The position numbers and the translations under genes are program-made. Positions 37,643 through 47,597 of a stretch of 64,000 nucleotides of DNA are shown here, in pieces. Source of the stretch: Planctomycetota bacterium (lineage in GTDB: Bacteria > Planctomycetota > UBA1135 > GCA-002686595). Numbering within the stretch: the first letter of the stretch is position 1; each line of letters opens with the position of its first letter. The stretch is from assembly GCA_016779225.1 (NCBI GenBank), contig JADHNZ010000012.1:1-64000 (forward strand), written 5' to 3'. Below the pieces are notes generated by a model. The model saw only the letters and a list, made by a program, of their open reading frames with translations, did no database searches and was not told where the DNA came from.

Positions 37643-38641
37643 ATGACCGAAGGTGACTCCAGCGCCTCCCGCCTGGCCCAGGCCCTGGAGGTGATCCGCA
37701 TCGAGGCGACCGCTCTCGACCTGCTCAGCAAGCGCCTGCGGGGCGGCGGTATGGAGGGCTTCGACGCGGTCGTGGACGCGGCGCTCGCCTGCACCGGCCA
37801 GCTGGTCATCACGGGCATGGGGAAGGCGGGCCTCGTGGGCTCCAAGATCTCGGCAACCCTGGCCTCGACGGGGACCCCGAGCTTCTACCTCCACCCCGGG
37901 GAGGCCCTCCACGGCGACCTGGGGCGGCTGCGCGAGGGCGACCTCCTGCTCGCCCTCTCCAACTCGGGCGAGACCGAGGAGGTCAATGCCGCGGTCCCGG
38001 CAGCGCGCAGGCTCGGCGTGCAGGTCTTCGCGATGACCGGCCGCCCCGAGTCCACCCTCGGCAGGCTGGCCGATGCGGTCCTCGACATCGGGCGCGTCGA
38101 GGAGGCCTGCCCCATGCGGCTCGCGCCCACCGCCTCGACCACGGCCATGCTCGTCCTCGGGGATGCCCTGGCCATGGTGATCCTGTCCGAGCGCGGCTTC
38201 GAGCGCAGCGACTACGCGCGCTTCCACCCCGCTGGCGCCCTGGGGCGCCGTCTGATGACCGTGGCCGAGGTCATGCGCAAGGGAGACGAGCTGCCGGTGG
38301 TTGCCGCGGGCGGGTCCGTCCTGGATGTGCTCCGTGCGACCAGCGAGACCCCTGGCCGGCCAGGTGCCGCCCTTGTGGTGGGGGCGGATGGGCGCCTGCA
38401 GGGGATCTTCACCGACGGCGACCTGCGCCGCCTCATCGACCAGACCGGGGGAGCCGCCCTGAGCGAGCCGGTTGACCAGCACATGGCTCGCGACCCCAAG
38501 GCCCTCCAGCCGGGCCAGCTGGCCGAGGAGGCCATGCGCCTCCTCGGGGAGCACCGCATCGACCAGGCTCCCGTCCTCGACGCCGACGGCCGCCCGGTGG
38601 GCCTCGTGGATGTGCAGGACCTGCTCGACCTGGGGCTCTGA
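37643..38641 (+). CDS. kdsD: D-arabinose 5-phosphate isomerase (KpsF/GutQ family)
   Basis: 332 residues: SIS sugar-isomerase domain followed by two CBS domains. It converts ribulose 5-phosphate to arabinose 5-phosphate, the first step to KDO. Motifs: 'VITGMGKAGLVGSKISATLA', 'PSFYLHPGEALHGDLG', 'LSNSGETEEV' and the CBS halves near 210-330 ('RLQGIFTDGDLRRLI', 'RPVGLVDVQDLLDLGL'). It heads an operon with kdsC and the giant LPS-export gene, which links it to lipopolysaccharide core synthesis. Confidence 0.95.
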   Translation: MTEGDSSASRLAQALEVIRIEATALDLLSKRLRGGGMEGFDAVVDAALACTGQLVITGMGKAGLVGSKISATLASTGTPSFYLHPGEALHGDLGRLREGDLLLALSNSGETEEVNAAVPAARRLGVQVFAMTGRPESTLGRLADAVLDIGRVEEACPMRLAPTASTTAMLVLGDALAMVILSERGFERSDYARFHPAGALGRRLMTVAEVMRKGDELPVVAAGGSVLDVLRATSETPGRPGAALVVGADGRLQGIFTDGDLRRLIDQTGGAALSEPVDQHMARDPKALQPGQLAEEAMRLLGEHRIDQAPVLDADGRPVGLVDVQDLLDLGL

Positions 38642-38656
38642 GCCTCTCCCACCTCG

Positions 38657-39190
38657 ATGCTGTCCCCCCAGGAGCTCCGTGAACGCCTCGGCCTCGTGCG
38701 CCTCGTTGCGCTCGATGTGGACGGGACCCTCACCGACGGCGGCGTGCGCTACGCAGGGGACGAGGAGCTCGTCCGCTTCTGCGTGCGTGACGGGCAGGGG
38801 CTCGTGTGGCTGCGGCGCGAGCTGGGGATCCACCTGGCCTGGATCACCGGGCGCGGCTGCCCGGCGGTCGAGCGCCGGGCGCGAGAGCTTGGGGTGGAGC
38901 ACCTTGTGATGAGGCCCGCATGCAAGCGCACCGCTCTGGCTGAGGTGCAGGCGGCTCTCGGGGTCACGCCCGAACAGACCCTCGCGATGGGGGACGACCT
39001 CCCGGACCTCGGCCTCGCGGCGCGGGCTTCGCTCCTCTGTGCCCCCGCGGATGCCCGCCGGGAGGTGCGTGAGCGCGCTGATCTGGTGACCCGCGCTCAC
39101 GCTGGAGACGGCGCGGTCCGCGAGGTCGCTGAGGTCCTCCTGGAGGCCCAGGGGGCCTGGACTCGCCTGCTCGAGCAGTGGTCCGAATGA
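38657..39190 (+). CDS. kdsC: 3-deoxy-D-manno-octulosonate 8-phosphate phosphatase
   Basis: 177 residues, C0-type HAD phosphatase without cap domain. HAD motif I is DVDGTLTDG, motif II is the Thr in ITGRG, motif III Lys in 'ACKRTALAEV', motif IV in MGDDLPDL. It removes phosphate from KDO-8-P to give KDO. The pair with kdsD and the following LPS-export gene makes this assignment firm. The stop overlaps the next start as ATGA. Confidence 0.94.
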   Translation: MLSPQELRERLGLVRLVALDVDGTLTDGGVRYAGDEELVRFCVRDGQGLVWLRRELGIHLAWITGRGCPAVERRARELGVEHLVMRPACKRTALAEVQAALGVTPEQTLAMGDDLPDLGLAARASLLCAPADARREVRERADLVTRAHAGDGAVREVAEVLLEAQGAWTRLLEQWSE

Positions 39191-42100
39191 AGCGCCTCGC
39201 CGCCTTCCTCCTCCTCTTCAGCTGCGGCGTTGCCCTGCTCGTCCTGCTCGACGGGTCGAGTGGTCCGCCGCAGCGCAGGCCCGTTGCGTCGACGCCGGAG
39301 GCCGAGCCCGTCGAGGTCGAGGACCCGGCTCCGGTGACACAGCGCGTGGAGGTGCGCGGCCGGACCCTCCTCGAGTTCTTCGACCTCGAGTCCGGACACC
39401 TGCGCCGCCGGCTGGAGGCCGAGGACCTGCAGCCCGTGGGGGACGACACACGCACGCCGTATCGCGCGCGGACGGTGGTCCTGGAGGAGTTCGAGCAGGG
39501 CGAGGAGGTCGCGCTGCGCACCGTTCGCGCGGGCGGCGCCGACTTCACCCTGGACCTCTCGGGAGGTCTTGCCGCGCCGGAGCTGGCAGAGCGGGGGCGC
39601 GTGGCCTTCGAGACGGTCGAGCTCGTTCAGTCGCGCGGGCTGCCCCAGGCGCCGGTCACGATCCGCTCGCCAGAGGTCCTCGCGGAGCTCGAGCGGGGCG
39701 TCTACTCGGCGCCACCCGAGGTCCAGGTGCAGGTCGAGGGCGAGGGGCTCAGCGCCGAGGGCAGGGGCCTGCTCTTCGAGGCGGCGCGCTCCACGATCGA
39801 GTTCCCCGCGGGCGGGACGGTGGACCTTGTTCAGGGTGGGACCCGCCGAGGGGTGCTCTCCACCGCCGAGGGGGCTGCCCTGGTCCTCGCTCGACAGGAC
39901 GACCAGGGTGGGGAGGCCTTTGGCATCCGCACCCTCGGGCCGTCGGTCCTCGCGGTCGAGGGCGAGCTCCCGCTGCAGGTGGATGCCGAGCGGTTCACCG
40001 TCGAGACGCGCGCCGTGGAGGGTGAGGTCGAGATCGAGCGCGTGCGCGCCTTCGGGGCGCTGACCGTCTCGCGCGGAGAGGACCGCTTCAGCGGTCGTGA
40101 CGCGACCATCACCTTCGATGCGGAGGGGGGCTCGCGCCTCGTGATCGAGGCCGATGCGGTGGCCACGGTCAGCGTGCAGGGCCCGGGAGGACAGCGACGC
40201 CCGCTCACCTTCCGCGGGGCAGAGGGCATGGTCCTCCGCGATGGTCCCCAGGGGCTGTTCCTGCGCATGGCTGGACCGTTCTCGGTGACGGACGCCACGG
40301 GCGCGCAGCTCGATGTGGACGGGGTGGGCGAAGGCCGGATTGATTCGGCGCGCACGGAGCTCGTGATGCGCCTCGATGGAGGCACTCGATTCCGCAGCGG
40401 CGAGACCGAGCTCGCCATGGGCAGTGCCGTGCTGCGCCACGAGGCGGGGGATCTCCAGCTGCTCCAGCTGGAGGGGTCCTCGGGCGTCGAGGCGCGCGCA
40501 CGCGCTGCGGACGGAGACTTCGTTGAGCTGACTGCCGAGGCGTGGAGCCTCGAGCTTCGGGGTGACCAGCCCCGCATTCTCTGGGCAGACGCCGTCAGCG
40601 TCCGCTCGCTCGAGGGGACCGGCCGCACGCTCTCCGCTGGCCGGATCGAGGACTTCCGCTGGGATGTCCGCTCCTTCCTGGCGCTCAGGGGCGTCCAGTG
40701 GGTGCTGCCCGAGGGGTCGGGCCGCGGCGAGCGCCTCGTGGCGCGCGGTGACGGCCTCGAGGTGGTCGGACGCGCGGACGAGCGCGCGAGCCTGCGCTAC
40801 GCCGTCATCGACTCGAGCGCCACGGACTCGGGCGCCTCGATCGAGCTCGAGGCCGTGCGCATTGATGTCACGCGCACCACCGTCGAGGCCTGGGGCGAAG
40901 TGCGCGTGGACGCCTCGGGTCCTCAGGGGGTCTCGGGCATGCTGGCCGAGCATGTGCGCATCGACCGTCGGCCTGCCGACGAGGAGGGCGGCTCGATCCA
41001 GGTCCTCGCGGAGCGCGTCCGTGAGGGCGTGCTCCAGCGGGAGGGGCGCTCCCTCGCGCTCGAGGCCGAGCTGCTCGAGGCCACCCTCGAGGGCGCGGAT
41101 CTTGCAGCGGGCCCGTTCCGCGCCTCGGGCGCCGTGCGCGCCCTCGCCTCCGAGCGGACGGCCCTGCGGCTCGAGGCGGACGCGCTCGAGCGGGACGCGG
41201 CGGGGGTTGCGCGGGCGGTCGCTCTCCCCGGCCGCCGCATCCGCGCCGAGGGCCTCCTGCCCGGGGGCAGCCAGGAGCCCTTTCGGCTGGAGGCGGACTC
41301 CCTCGAGCTTGGACCTGAGAGGCTCGTGGCGACGAGGGTTCGGGTCGAGCTGGGCGTTGCGCTGGTCCCCATGGGGGCAGCCGCTCGACCCGCAGCGGCG
41401 CCTCGCCCCTCGGTCCTCATGGCCGAGAGCCTCACCATTGCTCCCAGTGAGACGGTGTTCGCGGGGGCCGTCCTGGCGGAGACCTTCGACCTCGACGGCG
41501 TCCCCGTGCGGCTCGAGGCCGACAGGCTTCGGCTCGCCCATGACGACCTGCGTGCCGTCGAGAGTCCGAGTGCCGAGGCCGTGTCCGCGCTCGAGGCCGA
41601 GGGGGCGGTGCGCGTGCGGTACGGCGAGGGCGCCACGATCCAGGCCTCCGCCCTGCGGATGGACCGCGAGCGCGCTCAGCTGACGGGGACGCCGCTCGTG
41701 CTGACCTCTCTTGGGTACGAGCTGCAGACCGAGCTGCTCGAGCTGGACCTGACCGACTATCTGCTCGAGATCGGGCCGAGCCGCGTGACGCGCGGACCTG
41801 GCTGGGAGCTGCGCTTTGCGGGCGTCCTGCCCCACCGCATGGGCGGGGACCTGATGCAGTCCATGCATGGCATCACCCTCGAGGCTGGGGACCAGACCGC
41901 GCGCGCCAACCACGGGTCCTTCTGGCTGCACCCGGGGCGCTGGCGTCGGAGTGCTCACGAGGCGCTCTGGGGGCGGACCCTGGACCTCGAGCTGCCACTC
42001 GAGCCGGGCCCCGGACCCGCGCCGGACCTGTTCGAGTCGGGCCTCGTGAACAACTCCTTCCAGCGCCTCGCGCGGGGGGAGCTGGCCCAGTACCTGCGCG

Positions 42101-44145
42101 CCGCGCACTTCCAGGGCGCGATCGAGGTGGACCGCCAGGGCGAGCGGAGCGCGCGCGCCGAGGAGGTCTATCTGGATGTGGAGCACCGTCGTGGCTGGCT
42201 GAGCGGCGCCGAGCTCGCCTTCCAGATCCCGGTGCGCGGAAAGGAGGAGCGCATCCGCGCCTTCGCAGAGCGACTGGACTCTCTTCCAAACGGCGGGCTC
42301 GTTGCCGCAGAGGCCGCCCTCACGACCTGCTCGTTCGAGGAGCCGCACTTCGTCGTGCAGAGCAAGGACCTCCGGCTCGAGCCCCGCGAGGACGGGCGCT
42401 GGCGCTTCGGCGTGCGGGGCAACCGGCTGGTGTTTCCTCTCGGCGTCTCCCTCCCGCTCCCCGGAATCGGGGATGTCGTGCTCGACCAGAAGGGGGGCTT
42501 CGAGGGCATCGAGGATGACGAGGGGCAGGTCCGCACGATCCAGAACATCTTCCTCTCGAGCACGGCCCGCTTCGGCACGGCCCTTGGGACCGAGGGAACC
42601 ACCGATGTGGGGTCCGTGGGGCTGGGCCTCGCGGAGGCGCTTGGGTTCGATGAAGAGCAGGTGCGTGGACGCTGGCGGTACGAGGGGGCTTGGCTCGGCT
42701 CGCGAGGGCCGCTCCTCGGCCTTGGGCTCCAGCTGCGCGAGCGGCGGCCGGAAGCGGACACCGAGGATGCGTGGCTCGACCTCTGGCTGCGCGGGATCCC
42801 GGACCAGGGGGAGGACCGTGGCCTGATCCGAGTCCCACCGAACGAGCGGGACGGCCTGCGCAGCTGGATCAATGTGCGCGGGCGCTATCCCTTCGACGAC
42901 GAACAGTGGATCGACCTCGCCTGGACTCGGCAGAGCGACCCCGGCGTCCAGTCGGAGTTCTTCGAGTCCGAGTACCTGGCCTACGAGCAGCGCGACTCGT
43001 ACCTGCACTGGCGCAAGGCGCGCGGCGACGAGTACTTCCAGGCGAACCTCTCCATCCAGAGCGACCCGTGGCGGACGACCCTCCTGGAGCAGCCCTCGCT
43101 CGGGTACTCGAATGGCTCCAGCGCGCTCACCGAGTTCCTGGGCGTCCCCCTCCTCTATGCGGCCTCTACGGACGCCGCGCGGCTGCGACGGGCGGGAAGC
43201 GGAGACCCGAGCCTGTTCGAGCAGCCGTGGCTGGACTTCGATGGCCTCGCGGATGCGTTCGGCGAGGCGGAGGTCACGCGCCTGGACACCTGGCAGGAGC
43301 TCGCGGCGCCGGTTCAGCTTGGTGAGACGGGGGCGACCCTGGTGCCCAGCGTGGAGCTTCGGGCCTCGGCCTGGGACCGCTCACGCGGGAACGCCGGGGC
43401 CATCCAGCGCGCGGGCGCGGAGGCCGGGGTCGAGCTGGGCGGGTCGTGGTCGCGCCTCGGCAGCGGGACCGTCACCCTGCTATCCCCTTATGCGCGCGTC
43501 TCGCGGTCGCTCTGGACCGAGGAGGATGCTGGCGAGGTGGTGCGGTTCGACCAGGTGGAGGATCCCCTCGGCGGGGATCGGGTGGATGCCGGGCTGCGCA
43601 TGCGCTGGCGGCGTCCCTCGAGGCAGGACCAATTCGACCTCGAGCTCGGCGTGGGCCAGCACACCGACCGCGCCCTCGAGGCCCCCGATCAGGAGTCCTG
43701 GCGCGCGCTGGCCCGGCTCCAGACCACGGTCTCGGGGATCCCCACGGGCCTGCTCCTGGATGGTCGCTACGCCCTCGACGGCGGACCTACTGCCTACAGC
43801 TCCACGACCTACGCGGTTCGCCCCACGAGGGCGCTCGAGCTGCAGGTGGGCCACAGCCGCGCGGACGACGCGCTCGGAACCGCGGCCCTCTACGAGGCCA
43901 TCACCTACCGCGGGCGGATCACCCTCAACTCCAAGTGGGAGGTCGATCTGCTGAGCCAGGAGAACCTCCTCGGAGAGGGCGCCCTGCGCTCCGAGGCCGT
44001 CCTCCGGCGCCTGGGTCATGACTTCGTCTTCGAGCTGTCGGTGAACCACCGCGCGGGCGAGGGCAGCGGCATCAGCGTCAACTTCGCGCCCCTCATCGGC
44101 TGGCGCCGACCGCGCGTCTCGATCCTGCCGGTGCTGCAGCCTTGA
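39187..44145 (+). CDS. lptD: Giant LPS-export protein: apparent LptC-LptA-LptD fusion
   Basis: 1652 residues from ATG 39187. One N-terminal hydrophobic segment (about 4-22) has no clear cleavage site and looks like an LptC-type inner-membrane anchor; a Pro/Glu linker follows. Residues ~50 to ~900 are long runs of short beta-strands with repeated 'LEA--L' and 'AEGRGL--EAARSTIEF' type text, as in LptC/LptA/OstA jellyroll units. From about 990 the text is LptD-like ('RRGWLSGAELAF', 'AALTTCSFEEPHF' with Cys1048, 'NRLVFPLGVSLPLPGI'), followed by a ~550-residue region of alternating Trp/Tyr/Arg strands that fits an outer-membrane barrel. LptD inserts LPS in the outer membrane. No separate lptA or lptC gene is next to it. 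Confidence 0.8.
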   Translation: MKRLAAFLLLFSCGVALLVLLDGSSGPPQRRPVASTPEAEPVEVEDPAPVTQRVEVRGRTLLEFFDLESGHLRRRLEAEDLQPVGDDTRTPYRARTVVLEEFEQGEEVALRTVRAGGADFTLDLSGGLAAPELAERGRVAFETVELVQSRGLPQAPVTIRSPEVLAELERGVYSAPPEVQVQVEGEGLSAEGRGLLFEAARSTIEFPAGGTVDLVQGGTRRGVLSTAEGAALVLARQDDQGGEAFGIRTLGPSVLAVEGELPLQVDAERFTVETRAVEGEVEIERVRAFGALTVSRGEDRFSGRDATITFDAEGGSRLVIEADAVATVSVQGPGGQRRPLTFRGAEGMVLRDGPQGLFLRMAGPFSVTDATGAQLDVDGVGEGRIDSARTELVMRLDGGTRFRSGETELAMGSAVLRHEAGDLQLLQLEGSSGVEARARAADGDFVELTAEAWSLELRGDQPRILWADAVSVRSLEGTGRTLSAGRIEDFRWDVRSFLALRGVQWVLPEGSGRGERLVARGDGLEVVGRADERASLRYAVIDSSATDSGASIELEAVRIDVTRTTVEAWGEVRVDASGPQGVSGMLAEHVRIDRRPADEEGGSIQVLAERVREGVLQREGRSLALEAELLEATLEGADLAAGPFRASGAVRALASERTALRLEADALERDAAGVARAVALPGRRIRAEGLLPGGSQEPFRLEADSLELGPERLVATRVRVELGVALVPMGAAARPAAAPRPSVLMAESLTIAPSETVFAGAVLAETFDLDGVPVRLEADRLRLAHDDLRAVESPSAEAVSALEAEGAVRVRYGEGATIQASALRMDRERAQLTGTPLVLTSLGYELQTELLELDLTDYLLEIGPSRVTRGPGWELRFAGVLPHRMGGDLMQSMHGITLEAGDQTARANHGSFWLHPGRWRRSAHEALWGRTLDLELPLEPGPGPAPDLFESGLVNNSFQRLARGELAQYLRAAHFQGAIEVDRQGERSARAEEVYLDVEHRRGWLSGAELAFQIPVRGKEERIRAFAERLDSLPNGGLVAAEAALTTCSFEEPHFVVQSKDLRLEPREDGRWRFGVRGNRLVFPLGVSLPLPGIGDVVLDQKGGFEGIEDDEGQVRTIQNIFLSSTARFGTALGTEGTTDVGSVGLGLAEALGFDEEQVRGRWRYEGAWLGSRGPLLGLGLQLRERRPEADTEDAWLDLWLRGIPDQGEDRGLIRVPPNERDGLRSWINVRGRYPFDDEQWIDLAWTRQSDPGVQSEFFESEYLAYEQRDSYLHWRKARGDEYFQANLSIQSDPWRTTLLEQPSLGYSNGSSALTEFLGVPLLYAASTDAARLRRAGSGDPSLFEQPWLDFDGLADAFGEAEVTRLDTWQELAAPVQLGETGATLVPSVELRASAWDRSRGNAGAIQRAGAEAGVELGGSWSRLGSGTVTLLSPYARVSRSLWTEEDAGEVVRFDQVEDPLGGDRVDAGLRMRWRRPSRQDQFDLELGVGQHTDRALEAPDQESWRALARLQTTVSGIPTGLLLDGRYALDGGPTAYSSTTYAVRPTRALELQVGHSRADDALGTAALYEAITYRGRITLNSKWEVDLLSQENLLGEGALRSEAVLRRLGHDFVFELSVNHRAGEGSGISVNFAPLIGWRRPRVSILPVLQP

Positions 44146-44199
44146 GATTCGGGGGGGGAGCAGCCCCGACCTCAAGAGGGCAGACCGCCCCGAACTCCC

Positions 44200-46980
44200 T
44201 CAGGGTGCGGTGATCGTCCAGGTCGTGCCCTTCGGTCCAGCGAGGCGCACGAGGCCCTCGTCCGCCGCCTCGGTGGCCGGGCCCTCGAGGGTCCAGCTCG
44301 GGTCCACCTGGAGCAGGGCCTCCGCAGCTCCCAGTGCGGTCAGGCGGGCGCGCTGCACGCGGCCCTTGCGCCACTCCACATCCACCGCGAAGCCGCCTCG
44401 CGCGCGCAAGCCCTTAACCGAGCCCTCGGGCCAGCCCGTGGGCAGGGCTGGCAGGAGGCGGATCCGGCCGTTGCCAGACTGCAGCAGCATCTCTGCGACC
44501 CCGGCCGTCGCGCCGAAGTTGCCATCGATCTGGAAGGGCGGATGCAGGTCGAAGAGGTTCGGGGCCATCGAGCGCTGCATCAGGTACTGCAGGTGCCTGC
44601 GCGCGGCGTCCCCGTCCTCGAGGCGCGCCAGCATGTTGATCAGCCAGGCCCGGCTCCAGCCGGTGCCCCCGCCGCCGTGGGCGAGGCGCTTCTCGATCGT
44701 CATGCGCGCCGCGTGCGCAAGCTGACGGTCGCGCGCCACATCGAGGGCGTGGCCGGGATGCAGCGCGTAGAGGTGGCTCATGTGGCGATGCCCCGGCTCG
44801 GGCTCCAGGTGCGGTCGGTCCCACTCCTGGATGCGGCCGTCCTCCATCAGGACCAGGCCCGGAGCCAGCTGGGCGCGCTTCTCCCGCACCTCGGCGAGGA
44901 AGGCGTCCTCCTCGCGACCCAGGACCCGAGCAGCCTCGAGCACATGGTCGAGCAGCTCGGCCACGAGCTGCTGGTCCATCGCGGGCCCCATGGCGGTCGC
45001 CGCCTGGGTGCCGTCGGGCAGCCGGTAGGAGTTCTCGGGGCTGGTGGAGGGACCGCTGACCAGTCCGCGCCCCTCGACCTCGACCAGGAAGTCGAGCTGG
45101 AAGCGCGCGCAGCCCGCCAGCAGGGGCCAGGCCACCTCGGCGAGGAAGCGCTCGTCCCGCGTGAAGCGCCAGTGCTCCATCAGGTGCGCCGTGAGCCAGG
45201 TGCCGCCCTGGTGCCAGAAGCCCCAGAACGGCTGTACCGAGCGCGTCCACGCCGCCGCCCACAGGTCGGTCGCATGGGGCGCGACCCAGCCGCGCATGCC
45301 GAAGGACTCGCGGGCGCGGACGGCCCCGCGCTCCGCGAGGCGCCCGAGGAAGTCGAACAGCGGCAGGTGGCACTCGGGCAGGCCGGTCACCTCGGCCGGC
45401 CAGTAGTTCATCTGCAGGTTGATGTTGAGGTGGTAGTCCGCGTTCCACGGCGCCGCGAGGTGGTGGTTCCACAGGCCCTGGAGGTTCGCGGGATGCGTGC
45501 CGGCCCGCGAGCTCCCCATGAGCAGGTAGCGTCCGAACTGGAAGACCAGGGCCTCCAGGGCGGGATCGCTCTCCCCCCCCCGGATGCGCGCAAGGCGCTC
45601 GTCAGTGGGGAGTGCCGGGCTCTCGCCCAGGTCGAGCACCACGCGGTCGAACAGGGCGCGGTGATCGTCCGCATGGCGCTGCCGCAGCATGGCACCCGCG
45701 TGCTGGCGCGCGCCTGCAAGGTCCTCGACCGCGCGCTCGGGGTCCGCTCCCCCGAAGCCTGTGCGCGCCGTGAGCACGAGGACGAGCTCGCGCTCACCCG
45801 TGGCGTGCAGGCCGTCCTGGTCGGCACGCGCCCGCACGCCCTCGCCCTGCGCCTCGAGGAGCGCGAGATAGGGCGTCCCCAGCTCGCCGTTCCCCAGCGG
45901 GGCGTTCTTCTGGGTGGCCACCCCCTCCATGCGCAGCAGCCCGGTAGCAAGGGGCGTGACGCTCGGACCGGGCATGCCCTCCTCGACCGGACGCGAGAGT
46001 TGCGCGTGAACCTCGAGCAGGCCGGGCTCGGAGGCCGTCAGGCGCACCACCAGCGCCTGGTCCGGCGCACTCATGAAGACCTCGCGGGTGAACTCCACCG
46101 ACCCCACGCGCCAGCGCACGAGGCTGATCCCGGTCTCGAGGTCGAGGGTGCGCGCGTAGTCCTCGAGGTTTCCGTCGGGGAGCACCTGGCGCAGCTTCAG
46201 GTCGCCCAGGGTCTGGTGGCTGCGCGTGACGGAGCCCGCGGAGAAGGCTGGCATGGCCATCGCGTCCGCCTCAGCGGGCTTGCCTGCGAGCAGCAGCTCG
46301 CGCATGCGGTCGAGCTCCTCGCGCGAGCCCTTGTTGAGGCGCGGCTCGGGGCCGCCGGGCCAGAGCGAGTCCTCGTTCAGCTGGATGTGCTCCCACTCCG
46401 GGTCCCCGTGCACCATCCCGCCGAGGCGGCCATTGCCCAGGGGCAGCGCCTCGAGCCATTGACTCGCGGGCTGGCGGTACCAGAGCGTGTTCCGTCCGCC
46501 GGGGGCCTGCTCGCTCGAGGCCAGCCTCCGGAAGGGTCCCTCCATCCCGACCTCCAGGCCGTCCCCTCCGCCGGAGTCGTGGTACTCGAGCCGGAAGGAG
46601 TGCTTGCCGGGATCGAGGTCGATCGCTCCGTCCTTGCGGACCATGCCGTGCGGCCCACCGTTCTCCACCACGAGGGCCCCGTCGACGAAGAGCCGCGAGC
46701 CGTCATCGCTGATGGTGTGGAAGCGATACTCGCCCGGCCTCTCGATGGCGAGGTCCCCCTCGAACACGAGGGCGAAGTCGTCGACCTGCGTGCGGAACGA
46801 GATGACGATGTGGTCCGTCTCGCCGCTTGCCTTGGGCTCGAGGGTCGAGAAGTCCGGGATGTCCGGCCAGTCGCCTGCATAGGCCTCCCAGCGGATCGGC
46901 CCTGCGAAGGGGAGGTCCCCTGCGATGGCGAGACCCGGGGCGGCGAGGGCGGTCAGGAGGAGCGGGAGGAGGCGCATCAC
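44200..46980 (-). CDS. GH95 alpha-L-fucosidase with N-terminal PA14-like domain
   Basis: 926 residues with a signal peptide (about 1-20). Residues ~60-150 carry a PA14-like carbohydrate-binding fold ('[20 protein letters not shown]'). The GH95 part begins near 165: '[20 protein letters not shown]', '[11 protein letters not shown]', '[14 protein letters not shown]', a catalytic-acid-like Glu in STSPENSY at about 648, '[13 protein letters not shown]' and '[16 protein letters not shown]'. GH95 enzymes release fucose (some are galactosidases). Start GTG 46980 or ATG 46977; the GTG follows a TAGGCT hexamer by exactly 6 bases. The fucose-degrading role would fit a marine planctomycete that eats algal polysaccharides. 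Confidence 0.92.
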   Translation of the reverse strand: MMRLLPLLLTALAAPGLAIAGDLPFAGPIRWEAYAGDWPDIPDFSTLEPKASGETDHIVISFRTQVDDFALVFEGDLAIERPGEYRFHTISDDGSRLFVDGALVVENGGPHGMVRKDGAIDLDPGKHSFRLEYHDSGGGDGLEVGMEGPFRRLASSEQAPGGRNTLWYRQPASQWLEALPLGNGRLGGMVHGDPEWEHIQLNEDSLWPGGPEPRLNKGSREELDRMRELLLAGKPAEADAMAMPAFSAGSVTRSHQTLGDLKLRQVLPDGNLEDYARTLDLETGISLVRWRVGSVEFTREVFMSAPDQALVVRLTASEPGLLEVHAQLSRPVEEGMPGPSVTPLATGLLRMEGVATQKNAPLGNGELGTPYLALLEAQGEGVRARADQDGLHATGERELVLVLTARTGFGGADPERAVEDLAGARQHAGAMLRQRHADDHRALFDRVVLDLGESPALPTDERLARIRGGESDPALEALVFQFGRYLLMGSSRAGTHPANLQGLWNHHLAAPWNADYHLNINLQMNYWPAEVTGLPECHLPLFDFLGRLAERGAVRARESFGMRGWVAPHATDLWAAAWTRSVQPFWGFWHQGGTWLTAHLMEHWRFTRDERFLAEVAWPLLAGCARFQLDFLVEVEGRGLVSGPSTSPENSYRLPDGTQAATAMGPAMDQQLVAELLDHVLEAARVLGREEDAFLAEVREKRAQLAPGLVLMEDGRIQEWDRPHLEPEPGHRHMSHLYALHPGHALDVARDRQLAHAARMTIEKRLAHGGGGTGWSRAWLINMLARLEDGDAARRHLQYLMQRSMAPNLFDLHPPFQIDGNFGATAGVAEMLLQSGNGRIRLLPALPTGWPEGSVKGLRARGGFAVDVEWRKGRVQRARLTALGAAEALLQVDPSWTLEGPATEAADEGLVRLAGPKGTTWTITAP

Positions 46981-47054
46981 GGGTCGAGCCTAGCGCGGTC
47001 TGCGACGGCCGTCTCGGACCCGCGGGCGCTCAGGCCCCCGCTACAATGCCCGCC
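46981..47054. promoter_or_regulatory. Divergent promoter pair between GH95 and tatA-like gene
   Basis: Minus strand: TAGGCT at 46987-46992, six bases before the GH95 GTG. Plus strand: TACAAT at 47042-47047, seven bases before GTG 47055 of the TatA-like gene. Both spacings place the expected transcription start at or next to the first base of the start codon, so both mRNAs may be leaderless. No strong -35 on either side. Confidence 0.5.
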
Positions 47055-47597
47055 GTGCTGGGTCTGATCGGCAACCTGTCCCTCCCGGAGCTGCTCGTGG
47101 TGGCTGCGGGGGCCGTCCTGATCTTCGGGAGGCGCCTCCCCGAGGTCGCGATGCGGGGGGCCGCGCAGTTCATGCGGCTGCGCAGGAACCTCACCCAGGC
47201 CTGGCGCGACGCGGGCATCGAGGACGAGCTGCGGCGCGTGCGCTGGGACCTGGACCGCGAGGCGCGCGAGGTCGCGCGGTTCGACCAGCTGTCCAGCCCG
47301 GCGCCCGTGCCCTCGGTTCCGGACTACACCCTCGCCCCGGTCGACCCCGTGGAGCCGCTCGAGCGCGAGGCCCTCGACCACGAGCCGGGCATCGAGGGCG
47401 GCCTCGATCACGAGTCGTCGGAGGCGGACGAGGCCGAGGTTGGCTGGGCCGACGACCTGTCAGTGGGACCGAGTGAGGAGGAGCTGCGTGCCGAGCGCGG
47501 CAAGGACGAGCCCGGGCACTTCGAGCCACCGGCCGACCCGGACCCAGAGGGTGGCGCCCCGATCGAAGACTCCCCGGCCGATCCGGAGCACCCATGA
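47046..47597 (+). CDS. tatA: TatA/TatB-like twin-arginine translocase protein with acidic tail
   Basis: 183 residues. The N terminus has the TatA/B layout: a short hydrophobic helix 'SLPELLVVAAGAVLIFGRRLP' (given here as SLPELLVVAAGAVLIFGR), the FGRRLPE hinge and an amphipathic helix, followed by a long Glu/Asp/Pro-rich tail. TatA/B form the pore/receptor for folded proteins with RR signals, such as the DUF1501 protein at 56781. Start ATG 47046 lies inside the TACAAT hexamer; GTG 47055, three codons later, is probably the true start. The stop overlaps the next gene as ATGA. tatC is not in the window. Confidence 0.85.
   Translation: MPAVLGLIGNLSLPELLVVAAGAVLIFGRRLPEVAMRGAAQFMRLRRNLTQAWRDAGIEDELRRVRWDLDREAREVARFDQLSSPAPVPSVPDYTLAPVDPVEPLEREALDHEPGIEGGLDHESSEADEAEVGWADDLSVGPSEEELRAERGKDEPGHFEPPADPDPEGGAPIEDSPADPEHP

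Noticed and set aside
39097-43008. A 1303-codon open frame on the minus strand opposite the LPS-export gene
   Set aside because: It is the complement of a GC3-rich gene; its translation is His/Arg/Gly/Leu-rich with no motifs and it disrupts nothing in the plus-strand gene, which has clear LptD features.
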